From Haemophilus influenzae (GTDB lineage Bacteria > Pseudomonadota > Gammaproteobacteria > Enterobacterales > Pasteurellaceae): a DNA stretch of 64,000 bases. The notes beneath the pieces are model-generated. The model saw only the letters and a list, made by a program, of their open reading frames with translations, had not been told where the DNA came from and searched no databases. How positions within the stretch are numbered: position 1 is the first letter of the stretch; every line of letters starts with the position of its first letter. The DNA lies in assembly GCF_019703545.1 (NCBI RefSeq), contig NZ_AP018771.1, positions 1-64,000 of the forward strand, read 5' to 3'. The translations under genes and the position numbers were made by a program. Of the stretch, positions 54,701 through 63,398 are shown piece by piece.

Positions 54701-55153
54701 CCAAGCAAAAATCCATTCAGCTCGGTAAACTAAATATTGGTCAAATAAGTCGGCTATTTTACTGCTAAGTTGATAAAGTTTGTATTGTTCAGAATGTGGC
54801 GAAGATGCTAAATAATTTCGTAAAGGCAAAAAATTTTCTTTCTCGAGAAAAGTCGGGATTAAGCGTATTAAACGCCACATCATTGAATCTTTATCAAAAG
54901 GGTTTTCCAATGCCGTTGCGGGTAAATTTTGAGCATAAAGCTGCCAAATAAAACTTGCTGGCATAGGAAATTTTAGGTTCGCTGAAATGCCTGTTTCTTT
55001 GGCGAGTTCAATTTGTAGCCATTGTGCCATATTAGGGCTTTGCACCAAAATAATATCTTGTTGAAAAGGATCTTCAGGTGGTAAAGATTTGAATAAAGAA
55101 GAAAGAATTTCTTTTTGTTTTTCAAGCTGATTGGAATAATAAACAATGAACAC
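51773..55153 (-). CDS. recC: Exodeoxyribonuclease V subunit RecC
   Basis: RecC is the Chi-recognition subunit of the RecBCD helicase-nuclease that processes double-strand ends. The 1126-residue length matches E. coli RecC. The N-terminus (FIVYYSNQLEKQKEI, then ILVQSPNMAQWLQIELA and GISANLKFPMPASFIW) aligns with it. The start is GTG at 55153; I see no in-frame ATG that fits better. Three uptake signal cores are internal (51978, 53348, 53995). recB and recD are not in the window. It lies 45 bases after the comNOPQ operon on the same strand. Confidence 0.95.
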   Translation of the reverse strand: MFIVYYSNQLEKQKEILSSLFKSLPPEDPFQQDIILVQSPNMAQWLQIELAKETGISANLKFPMPASFIWQLYAQNLPATALENPFDKDSMMWRLIRLIPTFLEKENFLPLRNYLASSPHSEQYKLYQLSSKIADLFDQYLVYRAEWIFAWEKGEDEQITAQIQKQQPNLNDTLFAQIQGNTRWQGELWRALVVDVKSDVNEATHRAALHNQFLALLADKKAPKKLPSRIFIFGIPALPTAYLNILQAISSEVDIHLFFNNPCQEYWGDISDLRLDYLRSRKRYQFNKQDENQPLFSEDQLSQLENAQFDVTYQNENLQVGNPLLAAWGKMGRDFLYTLVRDEEHIPTYPVNAYQEIKSNSLLGQLQSQILHLENKPLNIAKNDRTLTLHSCHSAMREVEVLHDYLLDLFNQDPNLTPKDVVVMVADINQYTPYIQAVFGQKNGDAPQIPFSLSDNKLSESDVLVSSYLTLLRLKESNFSAEDVLALLDIPAMRERFNISLADLPLVREWVADSGIRFGLQKNQNGVNFNSWQAGLERMILGYAMREEQGIWQDSLGLNSSYGLKGELAGKLSQFFTVLSALYETLQQVHSIEKWQAILTALLSNFFAQNEDTSDTIFYIQEKINELAEHLKSLHFTEELQADVIADVITMKLEDAPNSLKFLAGKVNFCTLLPMRSVPFKVVCLLGMNDADYPRTQTPNSFDLMQYHHQKGDRVRRDDDRYLFLEALLAARNYCYISYVGRSITDNQPKEPSVLVSQLVDYINQGQSENVLTVIEHPMTAFSPDNFKNNEKFTRSFATKWLPMAQFDASASNSEFAVTMTENPEKIEEIELDRLVSFVENPVKFFFEKQLSVYFRDEDNRIADSENFTLNGLDNYSFNNDLIYMDEQNFADYFRQAEVKGVLPRAEFGKVYAENIRNNVLEFKEKIVDLGEPKQASIDFNIAVDWQNENQKIRLFGYMEALFGDDSQVIHWHFAKYKDRYCIRPWIYYLIQCVTQENALPAKLITQDKVLELPTIEREAALSQLQTYVKDYLQSQIEIQLVPTIRNISDFIVDDKSAVNFDNVSEKLQELTESNGFGSKADPYWSRVLAQTSRFEQTGNIEKLLTQTKDWFGLLFAQKNSRKAQS

Positions 55154-55198
55154 AATGGCGACCTTTTGATGATTTAACCTAGAAAAAACAACGCCATT

Positions 55199-55495
55199 TT
55201 ACTGAGTTTTTATCAAAATTTCACTCGTAGGATAACGCACAATAATGCGTTCATTTTCACATCGAATACGAAAAGTTAAGCCATTTTGTTGTATCAATTG
55301 TTCACAAGCTAACCCTAAAAATTGGCGTTGAGCTTGATTCCCTGCAATTTGTGTTGCCTGAAAATCTTGATAAATTTTTACCGCACTTTTTCGCTGTTCT
55401 GCCGTCCATTGATTAAAAACAAGAAATAAAACGCTAAATAAAGCTAAAGAAAATAACAATGTAATAAGAGACATTCCTTTATTCATCCTGAGCAT
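55199..55495 (-). CDS. comQ: Competence minor pseudopilin ComQ
   Basis: A 98-residue single-pass protein with a pseudopilin-like N-terminus: MNKG followed by the hydrophobic MSLITLLFSLALFSVLFLVF, then a short Cys-containing periplasmic domain. It lacks the Glu at position +5 of classical pilins. ATG 55495 is supported by GGAG eight bases upstream; GTG 55504 or ATG 55486 are alternatives. It overlaps comP by 17 bases. It carries an uptake signal core (55380-55388). The name follows the H. influenzae comNOPQ set. Confidence 0.8.
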   Translation of the reverse strand: MLRMNKGMSLITLLFSLALFSVLFLVFNQWTAEQRKSAVKIYQDFQATQIAGNQAQRQFLGLACEQLIQQNGLTFRIRCENERIIVRYPTSEILIKTQ

Positions 55496-56162
55496 TAAAA
55501 TCACTCCAACTTTTTTCTGCTAACTGCCACTGGCTATATTGTCGAACTAAGGTTACTACCGTCTTTTTCCCATAAGCTAAAGTTACGCCATCTAAAGTTA
55601 AATTCCCGTTGGTAATCACTGCGCCACTAATCCTCCCTTTGCCAGTCAATTTTAAATCGCCCTCTGCAATTAATACGGCAGACACCGTGCCATTAATTTC
55701 AACTTCCGCTTGTGAATCTGAAAACCAATAAAGTTTAGGTGTTTTATTCGCATTTAAAATTCTGGGTGGGGAAGAAAAGTGCGGTCGAAAATCTGTAAGT
55801 TTTTCTGTGTGAATGAAATCTTTCAATGCACCTTGATTATCTCCCTTTTTAGGCGATTTTTTAAATAGGCTTATTCTTTCACACCAAAGAAAATATTGAA
55901 TTGAATCTGTGGCACCATCAAGCGTAATGCTGATTTGCTTTACACTTTCATCATTATTTAAGGGTAAATCAAGGCAGGCAGTTTGTTTTTTCAAGGCTGT
56001 TATTCTTTGTAATTGTAATGTTCTTTCCACATAGTGTTTTCGTTGATTTTGTTGCGCCCGAAAAAAACTTAAATGGCTATCATCTAACAATAAGATTACG
56101 CTTAATAAGCCTGAAATAAAAATCAGAATAGTCAGCGTAATAATGCCTTTTTGTGTTGTCAT
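55479..56162 (-). CDS. comP: Competence minor pseudopilin ComP
   Basis: The 227-residue protein starts MTTQKG followed by the hydrophobic IITLTILIFISGLLSVILLL, a prepilin-like leader and transmembrane helix without the usual Glu5. The rest is a periplasmic domain with short beta-type repeats (VEINGTVSAVLIAEGDLKLT). The ATG shares one base with the comO stop. An uptake signal core is at 55777-55785. A role in assembling the DNA-uptake pilus is inferred from the operon and the CRP-S site. Confidence 0.82.
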   Translation of the reverse strand: MTTQKGIITLTILIFISGLLSVILLLDDSHLSFFRAQQNQRKHYVERTLQLQRITALKKQTACLDLPLNNDESVKQISITLDGATDSIQYFLWCERISLFKKSPKKGDNQGALKDFIHTEKLTDFRPHFSSPPRILNANKTPKLYWFSDSQAEVEINGTVSAVLIAEGDLKLTGKGRISGAVITNGNLTLDGVTLAYGKKTVVTLVRQYSQWQLAEKSWSDFNAQDE

Positions 56163-56878
56163 TATTTTTGATTCCAGAGTGCAACAACAAGGGAGGTTTC
56201 ATAACTGATGTTTGAGGCTTGTTTTAAATTTCCTTTTAACTTGATTTCTAATCCTTTTCCTTCGATTAACCAATTAAATTGTAGCTTAGTAATTTCATAT
56301 TCGTTGTTATCTAATAAATCTGCCCAACCTCCCCCAGCGTTGCAAGCGGTTTGTTGAAAAGCACGTTTACAAGTTTCTGCCGTGCAATTAGTAGGAATAA
56401 CACTTTGATAAGTCAGTTTGGTTTTTATCATTTTGTTACTCACTTTATAGCCAAATAATTCTTCAGTACTACTTTTAGATGTATTTTTCCCATTTTTCAT
56501 ACAGGTTTTCGGCGAACCTTTACCAATACACCCATTTTTATTTAAATCATAAAAGAACAACACGCAGCTATTAGGTGGGGCGTTATCTTCTTGGCTAATG
56601 AAAATGGCTGTGCCTTGTTCATCTAATTCAAATAAAGATAAATTGCTTTCCGTCAGTTTTGCATTTAATGCTCGAAATCCTAATCGGCGAAGATCTTTAC
56701 CTATTAACTGTAATGTTCGTTGTAATTCAGCTTGTAATTTTAAATGTAATAACATTTGTTGGTTTTGTGTTTGTATTTGCACATAAAAATGCGAAATGCT
56801 TAGCAATAATAAAGACGACAAAGACAGTGAAATCATCAGCGCTAATAGGGTTTGCCCTTTTAATAATACTTTCATCAT
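56162..56878 (-). CDS. comO: Competence minor pseudopilin ComO
   Basis: A 238-residue protein with a PilW-like layout: a short basic leader MMKVLLKG, the hydrophobic segment QTLLALMISLSLSSLLLLSI and a Cys-rich periplasmic domain (KNGCIGKGSPKTC, PTNCTAETCKRAF). The ATG shares one base with the comN stop, and the stop shares one base with comP. This stop-start chaining points to a tightly coupled operon. Confidence 0.85.
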   Translation of the reverse strand: MMKVLLKGQTLLALMISLSLSSLLLLSISHFYVQIQTQNQQMLLHLKLQAELQRTLQLIGKDLRRLGFRALNAKLTESNLSLFELDEQGTAIFISQEDNAPPNSCVLFFYDLNKNGCIGKGSPKTCMKNGKNTSKSSTEELFGYKVSNKMIKTKLTYQSVIPTNCTAETCKRAFQQTACNAGGGWADLLDNNEYEITKLQFNWLIEGKGLEIKLKGNLKQASNISYETSLVVALWNQK

Positions 56879-57390
56879 TAATTACAAGCACTATCAAATT
56901 GATTAGTTTTCAAACGAATACTGCCAACATTGAAAAATAAAAATAACGTACGTTCATTTTCAGCTTGCAAAATAAAGCAACGAGTAACGATAGTATTACG
57001 AATGCCATCAAATCTCGTGATTTCTTTTGGATAAATATGATGACTTTGAATCATCGTTTTGTTAGGAAAATAAGGGTAGTAAAAATGAGCATAAACCTCT
57101 TTCGGGCAATTTATCGGATTTAAACAATCACAAGTTTGGTTATTTTTTACTTGTGCCGTTAAGCACCATTGCTGTGTCGCAAGATTACGATTGATAAGTA
57201 AAAACCACACTTCCGATGAATTTTCTGCCCGAGCTTGAATTTGGCGTAGAAATAAATACAGGCGATGTTGCTCTTTGGCTAAAATCGTTTTAGGCGAATC
57301 GGTTTTCCATAATGGTACTGCAAAATTCAGCACAATACTGATAATGGCTAACCCAATCAATAATTCCACTAATGTCATACCTTTCTGCAT
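56878..57390 (-). CDS. comN: Competence minor pseudopilin ComN
   Basis: The 170-residue protein has a canonical type IV prepilin leader: MQKG/MTLVELLIGLAII, with Gly at -1 and Glu at +5, followed by a GspH/FimT-like periplasmic domain with Cys. ATG 57390 is preceded by GGAG seven bases upstream; an earlier ATG at 57426 overlaps an uptake signal and adds 12 unlike residues. It heads comNOPQ, downstream of the CRP-S site at 57457-57478, and is the only one of the four with the Glu5 needed for normal pilin assembly. Confidence 0.87.
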   Translation of the reverse strand: MQKGMTLVELLIGLAIISIVLNFAVPLWKTDSPKTILAKEQHRLYLFLRQIQARAENSSEVWFLLINRNLATQQWCLTAQVKNNQTCDCLNPINCPKEVYAHFYYPYFPNKTMIQSHHIYPKEITRFDGIRNTIVTRCFILQAENERTLFLFFNVGSIRLKTNQFDSACN

Positions 57391-57408
57391 AAAACGCTCC
57401 AATTTTCC

Positions 57409-57417
57409 ACCGCACTT
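57409..57417 (-). repeat. DNA uptake signal core (USS)
   Basis: Exact ACCGCACTT between the com CRP-S site and comN. Confidence 0.95.
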
Positions 57418-57456
57418 TAATGGCAAATAATTAATGGAAAAATCACTTCATACTAT

Positions 57457-57478
57457 TTTTGCGATCTGTATCGCAAAG
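57457..57478 (-). promoter_or_regulatory. Competence regulatory site (CRP-S) for comNOPQ
   Basis: TTTTGCGATC-TGTATCGCAAAG, a near-perfect 22-base CRP-S palindrome that differs from the dprA site at only two positions. It is 67 bases before the comN start. On the minus strand an AATTAT -10-like element (complement of 57428-57433) is about 37 bases from its centre. suhB is divergent on the other side. Confidence 0.9.
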
Positions 57479-57544
57479 TTTTTCTGAAAACCTATAAAAA
57501 CCATTGTTTTATGATTTTCAACTGGTTATTTTGGCAAATCTCGC

Positions 57545-57550
57545 TATAAT
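57545..57550 (+). promoter_or_regulatory. suhB -10 element
   Basis: Perfect TATAAT 40 bases before the suhB ATG. No convincing -35 lies at the right distance. Confidence 0.45.
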
Positions 57551-57589
57551 GGCACGGAATTTTTCTGTTCTTTAAAAGCTGGTGGAAAT

Positions 57590-58393
57590 ATGAATCCAAT
57601 GTTAAATATCGCAATTCGTGCGGCACGAAAAGCGGGCAATGTGATTGCTAAAAATTATGAACGCCGTGATGCTATCGAAAGCACACAAAAAGGTATTAAT
57701 GATTATGTAACAAACGTTGATAAAGCGTCTGAAGCAGAAATCATTGAAGTTATTCGTAAATCTTATCCTGATCACACAATTATTACGGAAGAAACAGGCG
57801 CAATTGAAGGCAAAGATAGCGATGTACAATGGATTATTGATCCGCTAGATGGTACTCGTAATTTTATGACAGGGCTTCCCCACTTTTCTGTGTCTATCGC
57901 AGTTCGTGTAAAAAATCGCACTGAAGTCGGGGTTGTTTACGATCCAATCCGTAATGAATTATTTACCGCTGTGCGTGGTGAAGGTGCAAAATTAAATGAA
58001 GTACGTTTACGTGTAGATAGTAAACGTGAAATTCAAGGTTCAATTTTAGCCACTGGTTTCCCATTCAAACAACCAAAATTAATGCCAGCTCAATTTGCAA
58101 TGATGAATGCCTTAATTGAAGATGCTGCGGATTTCCGTCGTACTGGTTCTGCCGCATTGGATTTATGCTATGTGGCGTCAAACCGTATTGATGGTTATTT
58201 TGAAATGGGCTTAAAAGCATGGGATTGTGCTGCTGGCGATTTAATCGTGCGTGAAGCAGGTGGCTTAGTCTGTGATTTTGATGCTGGTAATGGCTATTTA
58301 CGCAGTGGCAATATCATTGCTGCTCCATCACGCGTAATTAAAGAAATGTTAAATAAAATTCGCCCTTGTTTAGGTGCTGAATTTAATCATTAA
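57590..58393 (+). CDS. suhB: Inositol-1-monophosphatase family protein SuhB
   Basis: SuhB is a magnesium-dependent phosphatase that also binds the transcription antitermination complex on rRNA operons in E. coli. The 267-residue protein starts MNPMLNIAIRAARKAGN. Metal motifs are ITEETGAIEG, WIIDPLDGTRNF (near 83-94) and WDCAAGDLIVREAGG near 215. A GGTGGA ribosome site precedes the ATG. It is divergent from comNOPQ and ends at a clear terminator. Confidence 0.96.
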   Translation: MNPMLNIAIRAARKAGNVIAKNYERRDAIESTQKGINDYVTNVDKASEAEIIEVIRKSYPDHTIITEETGAIEGKDSDVQWIIDPLDGTRNFMTGLPHFSVSIAVRVKNRTEVGVVYDPIRNELFTAVRGEGAKLNEVRLRVDSKREIQGSILATGFPFKQPKLMPAQFAMMNALIEDAADFRRTGSAALDLCYVASNRIDGYFEMGLKAWDCAAGDLIVREAGGLVCDFDAGNGYLRSGNIIAAPSRVIKEMLNKIRPCLGAEFNH

Positions 58394-58406
58394 TTTTTAT
58401 AAGCAC

Positions 58407-58433
58407 AATAGCACCTATCAAGGTGCTATTTTT
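58407..58433 (+). terminator. suhB terminator
   Basis: AATAGCACCT / AGGTGCTATT, a perfect 10-base stem with a 4-base loop, followed by TTTAATTTT. Confidence 0.88.
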
Positions 58434-58502
58434 AATTTTATTAATGAAACATACTTGATTAGCGACTTTCTCTGCGAATCAACGAAAAAAAACGACGACA
58501 TT

Positions 58503-60410
58503 ATGCTCCCAGAACTTGGCTTTTTCCTTCTTTTACTCGCAACAGCTAGCGCATTTTTTCTTACGTTAGTACCTCAATTTGGGTTATTCAAAAAAAATCC
58601 GACTTTAATTAATGCCGCTTGGCCACTGAGTTATATTTTTACCCTTGCGACGACGTTATCAATTGGTTTGCTTGCTTATTCTTTTGCGGTGGATGACTTC
58701 ACCCTTGAATATGTAGCGGCACATTCTAATTCCCAATTACCTACATTTTTTAAAGTGGCTGCCACTTGGGGCGGACATGAAGGTTCAATGTTGTTTTGGT
58801 TATTTTCATTGAGTTTATGGCTTGCTGCTTTTGCTTTTTTTAATCGAAAAAATGACCGCACTTTTTCCGCTCAATCTTTATCTTTATTGGGATTGATTTG
58901 CTTTGGTTTTGCAGTGTTTATTTTGTTTTATTCTAATCCATTTGGACGCATTTTTCCTGCGCCGGCAGAAGGTCGCGATCTCAATCCAATGTTGCAAGAT
59001 GTGGGACTTATTTTCCATCCGCCTTTGTTATACGTTGGTTATGTGGGCTTTGCGGTGAATTTTGCGATGAGTTTGAGTGCGTTGATTTATAACCAATCAG
59101 CACGACAAATTGCACGCTCAATGCGTGGCTGGGTGTTGTTTTCTTGGTCGTTTTTAACCATTGGCATTGTGCTTGGTGCGTGGTGGGCATATTACGAACT
59201 CGGCTGGGGCGGTTGGTGGTTCTGGGACCCCGTAGAAAATGCGTCTTTAATGCCTTGGTTGCTTGGTTTGGCGTTATTACATAGTTTAATGGCGACAGAA
59301 AAACAAGGTGTATTTAGTTATTGGACAACGCTTTTTTCTTTGCTTGCTTTTGCCTTTAGCGTATTAGGCACGTTTATTGTTCGTTCTGGCGCACTCACTT
59401 CTGTGCACGCTTTTGCATTGGATAACACGCGCGGTTATGTGTTGTTATTAATTTTCTTTGTTTTGACAGTGTTAGCCTTTGGTTTATTCGCTTTACGAGC
59501 GGGAAGTTCATCAGAAAGTGCGGTGAAATTTCAATTCGTTTCTAAATCGGGTGGCATTTTATTGTTGAATATTTTGCTGACCATTGCCACTGTTTCTACC
59601 TTTTTAGGCACCTTTTACCCGATGTTATTCCAAGCGATGAATTGGGGCTCAATTTCGGTGGGAAGTCCTTATTTTAATAGTATTTTCTTCCCAATCATTA
59701 CGGTGATTTTAATCTTAATGGTAATTGTGCTTAGCATACGTAAGGGGCAATTTGATCGCACATTATTGATACGTTGTGGGTGGTTGCTTATTCCGTCTTT
59801 GATTCTTGCAGGCCTAATGATTTGGCAACAGCTACGCCATAATTCTGCGTTGAATTTTCACGCTTTCGCCTTTGTGTTATTAACTCTTGCGATTTGGCTT
59901 TTATTCGTCACTTTATGGCAAAATTGGCGACAAATTCGTTTGTCTCAATTTGGGATGATTTTAGCACACTGTGGCGTGGCGATTGTGACTATTGGTGCGG
60001 TGATGAGTGGGTATTTTGGCAGTGAAATTGGTGTGCGTTTAGCGCCGCAACAAAGTCAAACGCTGGGGCAATATGAATTTCATTATCGCCAATTTTCTAA
60101 TGAAATTGGGCCAAACTTTACGGCAGAAATCGCCTTTTTTGACGTAACTAAAAATGGTAAACCTTATGCAGAAATTATCCCAGAACGCCGTTATTACGAT
60201 GTACGAACAATGACAATGAGTGAAGTGGGGCTTGATGGTGGTTTTTGGGGCGATTTATATATTGTGATGGGCGATTCTCTTGGCAAAGGGGAATTTACTT
60301 TCCGTTTACATTATAAACCACTGATTCGTTGGCTTTGGGCGGGCGGTATTTTAATGGCCTTTGGTGCACTTTTTAGCGTCTTCGGATTACGCAGAAAACA
60401 GGAAAAATAA
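58503..60410 (+). CDS. ccmF/nrfE: Cytochrome c heme lyase subunit, CcmF/NrfE family
   Basis: CcmF-type proteins bind heme and ligate it to apocytochrome c at the outer face of the inner membrane. The 635-residue protein has many membrane segments and the tryptophan-rich WWD motif [20 protein letters not shown] near residue 230. ATG 58503 ([13 protein letters not shown]) matches the family; the frame is open 43 codons upstream but would overlap suhB. It overlaps dsbE by one base. From memory H. influenzae has a full ccm set elsewhere, so this copy may be the NrfE-type lyase for nitrite reductase. Two uptake signal cores are internal (58855, 59516). Confidence 0.9.
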   Translation: MLPELGFFLLLLATASAFFLTLVPQFGLFKKNPTLINAAWPLSYIFTLATTLSIGLLAYSFAVDDFTLEYVAAHSNSQLPTFFKVAATWGGHEGSMLFWLFSLSLWLAAFAFFNRKNDRTFSAQSLSLLGLICFGFAVFILFYSNPFGRIFPAPAEGRDLNPMLQDVGLIFHPPLLYVGYVGFAVNFAMSLSALIYNQSARQIARSMRGWVLFSWSFLTIGIVLGAWWAYYELGWGGWWFWDPVENASLMPWLLGLALLHSLMATEKQGVFSYWTTLFSLLAFAFSVLGTFIVRSGALTSVHAFALDNTRGYVLLLIFFVLTVLAFGLFALRAGSSSESAVKFQFVSKSGGILLLNILLTIATVSTFLGTFYPMLFQAMNWGSISVGSPYFNSIFFPIITVILILMVIVLSIRKGQFDRTLLIRCGWLLIPSLILAGLMIWQQLRHNSALNFHAFAFVLLTLAIWLLFVTLWQNWRQIRLSQFGMILAHCGVAIVTIGAVMSGYFGSEIGVRLAPQQSQTLGQYEFHYRQFSNEIGPNFTAEIAFFDVTKNGKPYAEIIPERRYYDVRTMTMSEVGLDGGFWGDLYIVMGDSLGKGEFTFRLHYKPLIRWLWAGGILMAFGALFSVFGLRRKQEK

Positions 60411-60940
60411 TGAACAAAAAACTTATCTTTTTTACACCGCTCTTTGTGCTTTTAGGCGTGTGTATATTATTAATTGCAGGGTTAAATCAAGATCCGAAAA
60501 AAATTGCGTCGGCTTTAATTGATAAACCTGTTCCAGAGTTTTATCAGGCTAATTTACATGAGCCATCACAAATCGTAAGCCCGAAAGAGTTTCCTAAACA
60601 GCCATTTTTATTAAATGTGTGGGGAAGTTGGTGTGGTTATTGCAAAGAAGAACATCCTCTGCTAATTGAGATTGCAAAAACATTACCTATTGTGGGCGTG
60701 GATTACCGTGATAATCCGCAAAATGGCATTGAAATGCTTAAGCGAATGGGCAATCCGTTCGTCTTGACCATTGATGATAGTCATGGGGAATTGGGATTAA
60801 AATTGGGCGTGGATGGTGCGCCAGAAACTTATCTTGTGGATGAAAATGGTGTGATTCGTTATCGCCATTCTGGTTTACTGGATAAAGAAACTTGGCAAAC
60901 AGTATTTTTGCCGAAAATTGAAGCATTGAAGAACAAATGA
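60410..60940 (+). CDS. dsbE: DsbE/CcmG family thiol:disulfide interchange protein
   Basis: A membrane-anchored periplasmic thioredoxin that reduces the heme-binding cysteines of apocytochrome c. The 176-residue protein has an N-terminal anchor (about 5-25), the active site WCGYC with Cys75 and Cys78, and the cis-Pro region [12 protein letters not shown] near 140. The ATG shares one base with the ccmF stop, and its stop overlaps ccmH by 4 bases, a tightly coupled operon. Confidence 0.93.
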   Translation: MNKKLIFFTPLFVLLGVCILLIAGLNQDPKKIASALIDKPVPEFYQANLHEPSQIVSPKEFPKQPFLLNVWGSWCGYCKEEHPLLIEIAKTLPIVGVDYRDNPQNGIEMLKRMGNPFVLTIDDSHGELGLKLGVDGAPETYLVDENGVIRYRHSGLLDKETWQTVFLPKIEALKNK

Positions 60941-62091
60941 AAAGCATATTAGATATTTTTACTCGCGGTTTTATTCAGGTTCAAAAAACAGTCTTTTTTG
61001 CAACCGCACTTTTATTCGCATTTTCCTTATTCGCCGAAGCGGAAATGGTGGATACCTATCAATTTCAAAATCAAGATGATCGTACTCGCGCCGTAGAGTT
61101 GGCAAAATCTTTACGCTGTCCACAATGCCAGAACCAAAATTTGGTGGAATCTAATTCGCCTATTGCTTATGACTTGCGTCTTGAAGTGTACAAAATGGTG
61201 GATGAGGGCAAAAGCAATCAGCAAATTATCGATCAAATGACCGCTAGATTTGGTGATTTTGTGAATTACAAACCGCCATTCAAATGGAATACGGCGTTGT
61301 TATGGTTATTGCCAGTCGCCCTTTTAATTTTAGCTGCAGTATTGCTTTATTTCTCAAATAGAAAAAAACAGTTTTCAGAAAAAGTGGTTGCACAACAACT
61401 AGAGAATGATGAAATAATTTCCCTCCCCTCAACCTTTGGCAGCTCCCCCCGCAAGCAAGGGGAGCCAAGTAAACTTTCTAAGAGAAAAGTGAATAGCAAA
61501 ATTTATTTTGTGCTTTTTACTTTACTCATCGCTATTCCAACTGCTTATTATTTTTCCCTTGATCGTTTTAGTCGTGTTCAACAAGGCGAGCAATTGATGA
61601 TTGAGCAACATAATCAAAATGTTGAAATGAATGATGAACGCAAAAATCAAAATGTGATTGAGAAGATCCAAAATAAACTGCGTATCGATCCAAATAATGC
61701 GGAAACTTGGCTTCAACTTGGGGAAGCCTATGTGCAAAATAATGAATTTGATAGTGCGCTTGTGGCTTATTCTAATGCGGAAAAATTGTCAGGCAGTAAA
61801 CCTAATATTTTAGGCTTGGCAGCCACCGCACTTTATTATCAAGCAGGCCAGCAAATGACCCAAAAAGTCGAACAACTTTTGAATGAAGCTTTGGCAAAAG
61901 ATAAAAATGAAGTATCTAGTCTTTCTTTGTTGGCGACAATTGCCTTAGAAAATCGCCAATATCAACAAGCTGGTATGTATTTACAGCAGTTATTAGATTC
62001 AGGTAATGCGGCAGTGGATCGTCGTTCAGTTATTCAACGAATGAAGTTGTTGGATTTTTTACAACGTGGTGAAAAAGGACAAAATCCGTGA
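60937..62091 (+). CDS. ccmH/nrfF: CcmH/NrfF-CcmI fusion, cytochrome c maturation protein
   Basis: The 384-residue protein fuses an N-terminal CcmH/NrfF thiol domain with a C-terminal CcmI/NrfG-like TPR domain (about 215-384) that holds the apocytochrome tail. The N-terminal part has a signal or anchor, then [14 protein letters not shown] with Cys61 and Cys64. A membrane segment (about 108-128) and a second one (about 185-205) flank a basic linker. That linker, residues 164-178 (Pro, Ser, Arg, Lys-rich), is encoded by a palindromic repeat also found between menB and menC. Uptake signal cores lie at 61003 and 61825. It overlaps the next gene by 4 bases. Confidence 0.92.
   Translation: MKSILDIFTRGFIQVQKTVFFATALLFAFSLFAEAEMVDTYQFQNQDDRTRAVELAKSLRCPQCQNQNLVESNSPIAYDLRLEVYKMVDEGKSNQQIIDQMTARFGDFVNYKPPFKWNTALLWLLPVALLILAAVLLYFSNRKKQFSEKVVAQQLENDEIISLPSTFGSSPRKQGEPSKLSKRKVNSKIYFVLFTLLIAIPTAYYFSLDRFSRVQQGEQLMIEQHNQNVEMNDERKNQNVIEKIQNKLRIDPNNAETWLQLGEAYVQNNEFDSALVAYSNAEKLSGSKPNILGLAATALYYQAGQQMTQKVEQLLNEALAKDKNEVSSLSLLATIALENRQYQQAGMYLQQLLDSGNAAVDRRSVIQRMKLLDFLQRGEKGQNP
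61428..61469 (+). repeat. Palindromic repeat family A copy inside ccmH
   Basis: This 42-base block matches the reverse complement of 28681-28722 at 37 of 42 positions and contains a GGCTCCCC-type dyad with a CAAGCA loop. Here it is read in frame as part of the cytosolic linker of the CcmH-CcmI fusion. Confidence 0.8.
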
Positions 62092-63293
62092 GCCAATATT
62101 CTGAAAACATTATTATTGGTGCGGGTGCGGCAGGATTATTTTGTGCCGCACAATTGGCTAAGCTAGGCAAGTCGGTGACAGTTTTCGACAACGGCAAAAA
62201 AATCGGACGTAAGATTTTGATGTCGGGCGGTGGGTTTTGTAATTTCACCAATTTAGAGGTTACGCCAGCTCATTACCTTTCGCAAAATCCTCATTTCGTC
62301 AAATCGGCACTAGCTCGTTATACCAACTGGGATTTTATTTCTTTAGTGGCGGAGCAAGGGATTGCTTATCACGAAAAGGAATTGGGGCAATTATTTTGCG
62401 ATGAGGGTGCAGAACAAATCGTTGAAATGCTGAAATCTGAATGCGATAAATATGGTGCCAAGATTTTATTGCGTAGCGAAGTTTCTCAAGTTGAACGCAT
62501 TCAAAATGATGAAAAAGTGCGGTTTGTTTTACAGGTAAATTCAACCCAATGGCAATGTAAAAATTTGATTGTTGCGACAGGTGGGCTTTCTATGCCTGGG
62601 CTTGGTACAACGCCATTTGGCTATCAAATTGCGGAACAATTTGGCATTCCTGTTATTCCGCCTCGTGCGAGTTTAGTGCCTTTTACTTATCGAGAAACAG
62701 ATAAATTTTTAACCGCACTTTCAGGCGTTAGCTTGCCAATCATGATCACATCGCAATGCGGAAAATCTTTTTACAACCAGCTTTTGTTTACTCATCGTGG
62801 TATTTCAGGCCCTGCGGTGTTGCAAATTTCTAATTATTGGCAGTCCACTGAGTCAGTGGAAATTGATTTATTACCGAACCACAATGTGGAAGAGGAAATT
62901 AATCAAGCAAAACAACATTCACCAAAACAAATGTTGAAAACCATCTTGGTTCGATTATTGCCGAAAAAATTGGTCGAACTTTGGATTGAACAAGGCATTG
63001 TGCAAGATGAAGTTATCGCTAACATCAGTAAAGTGCGGGTAAAAAATCTAATGGATTTTATTCATCACTGGGAATTTACTCCAAATGGCACAGAGGGCTA
63101 TCGTACGGCTGAAGTCACAATGGGCGGAGTGGATACTAAAGTAATTTCTTCTAAAACAATGGAAAGCAACCAAGTCAGCGGTTTATATTTTATTGGTGAA
63201 GTATTGGATGTGACGGGCTGGCTCGGTGGTTATAACTTCCAATGGGCGTGGAGCTCGGCTTATGCCTGCGCTCTAAGTATCTCAAGACAATAA
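62088..63293 (+). CDS. NAD(P)/FAD-dependent oxidoreductase, HI0933 family
   Basis: The 401-residue flavoprotein starts at GTG 62088 with a dinucleotide-binding motif IIIGAGAAGLFCAAQLAKLG. It continues with GRKILMSGGGFCNFTN near residue 43 and ATGGLSMPGLGTTPFGYQIA near 163, then ends with the FAD-contacting GEVLDVTGWLGGYNFQWAW near 375. It matches the family named after HI0933 (BaiN/YhiN-like); the physiological reaction is uncertain. Its start overlaps the ccmH stop by 4 bases, so it may share that transcript. Uptake signal cores lie at 62515 and 62712. Confidence 0.92.
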   Translation: MSQYSENIIIGAGAAGLFCAAQLAKLGKSVTVFDNGKKIGRKILMSGGGFCNFTNLEVTPAHYLSQNPHFVKSALARYTNWDFISLVAEQGIAYHEKELGQLFCDEGAEQIVEMLKSECDKYGAKILLRSEVSQVERIQNDEKVRFVLQVNSTQWQCKNLIVATGGLSMPGLGTTPFGYQIAEQFGIPVIPPRASLVPFTYRETDKFLTALSGVSLPIMITSQCGKSFYNQLLFTHRGISGPAVLQISNYWQSTESVEIDLLPNHNVEEEINQAKQHSPKQMLKTILVRLLPKKLVELWIEQGIVQDEVIANISKVRVKNLMDFIHHWEFTPNGTEGYRTAEVTMGGVDTKVISSKTMESNQVSGLYFIGEVLDVTGWLGGYNFQWAWSSAYACALSISRQ

Positions 63294-63398
63294 ATAGATA
63301 AAGATCAAAGCATACGCATTTTTTACAAGACAAAATCTCAAAATAGCTTTATCATATCGCCTGTTTTAGGCTCGCCTAACCCGTTTTAATTAACTTAA

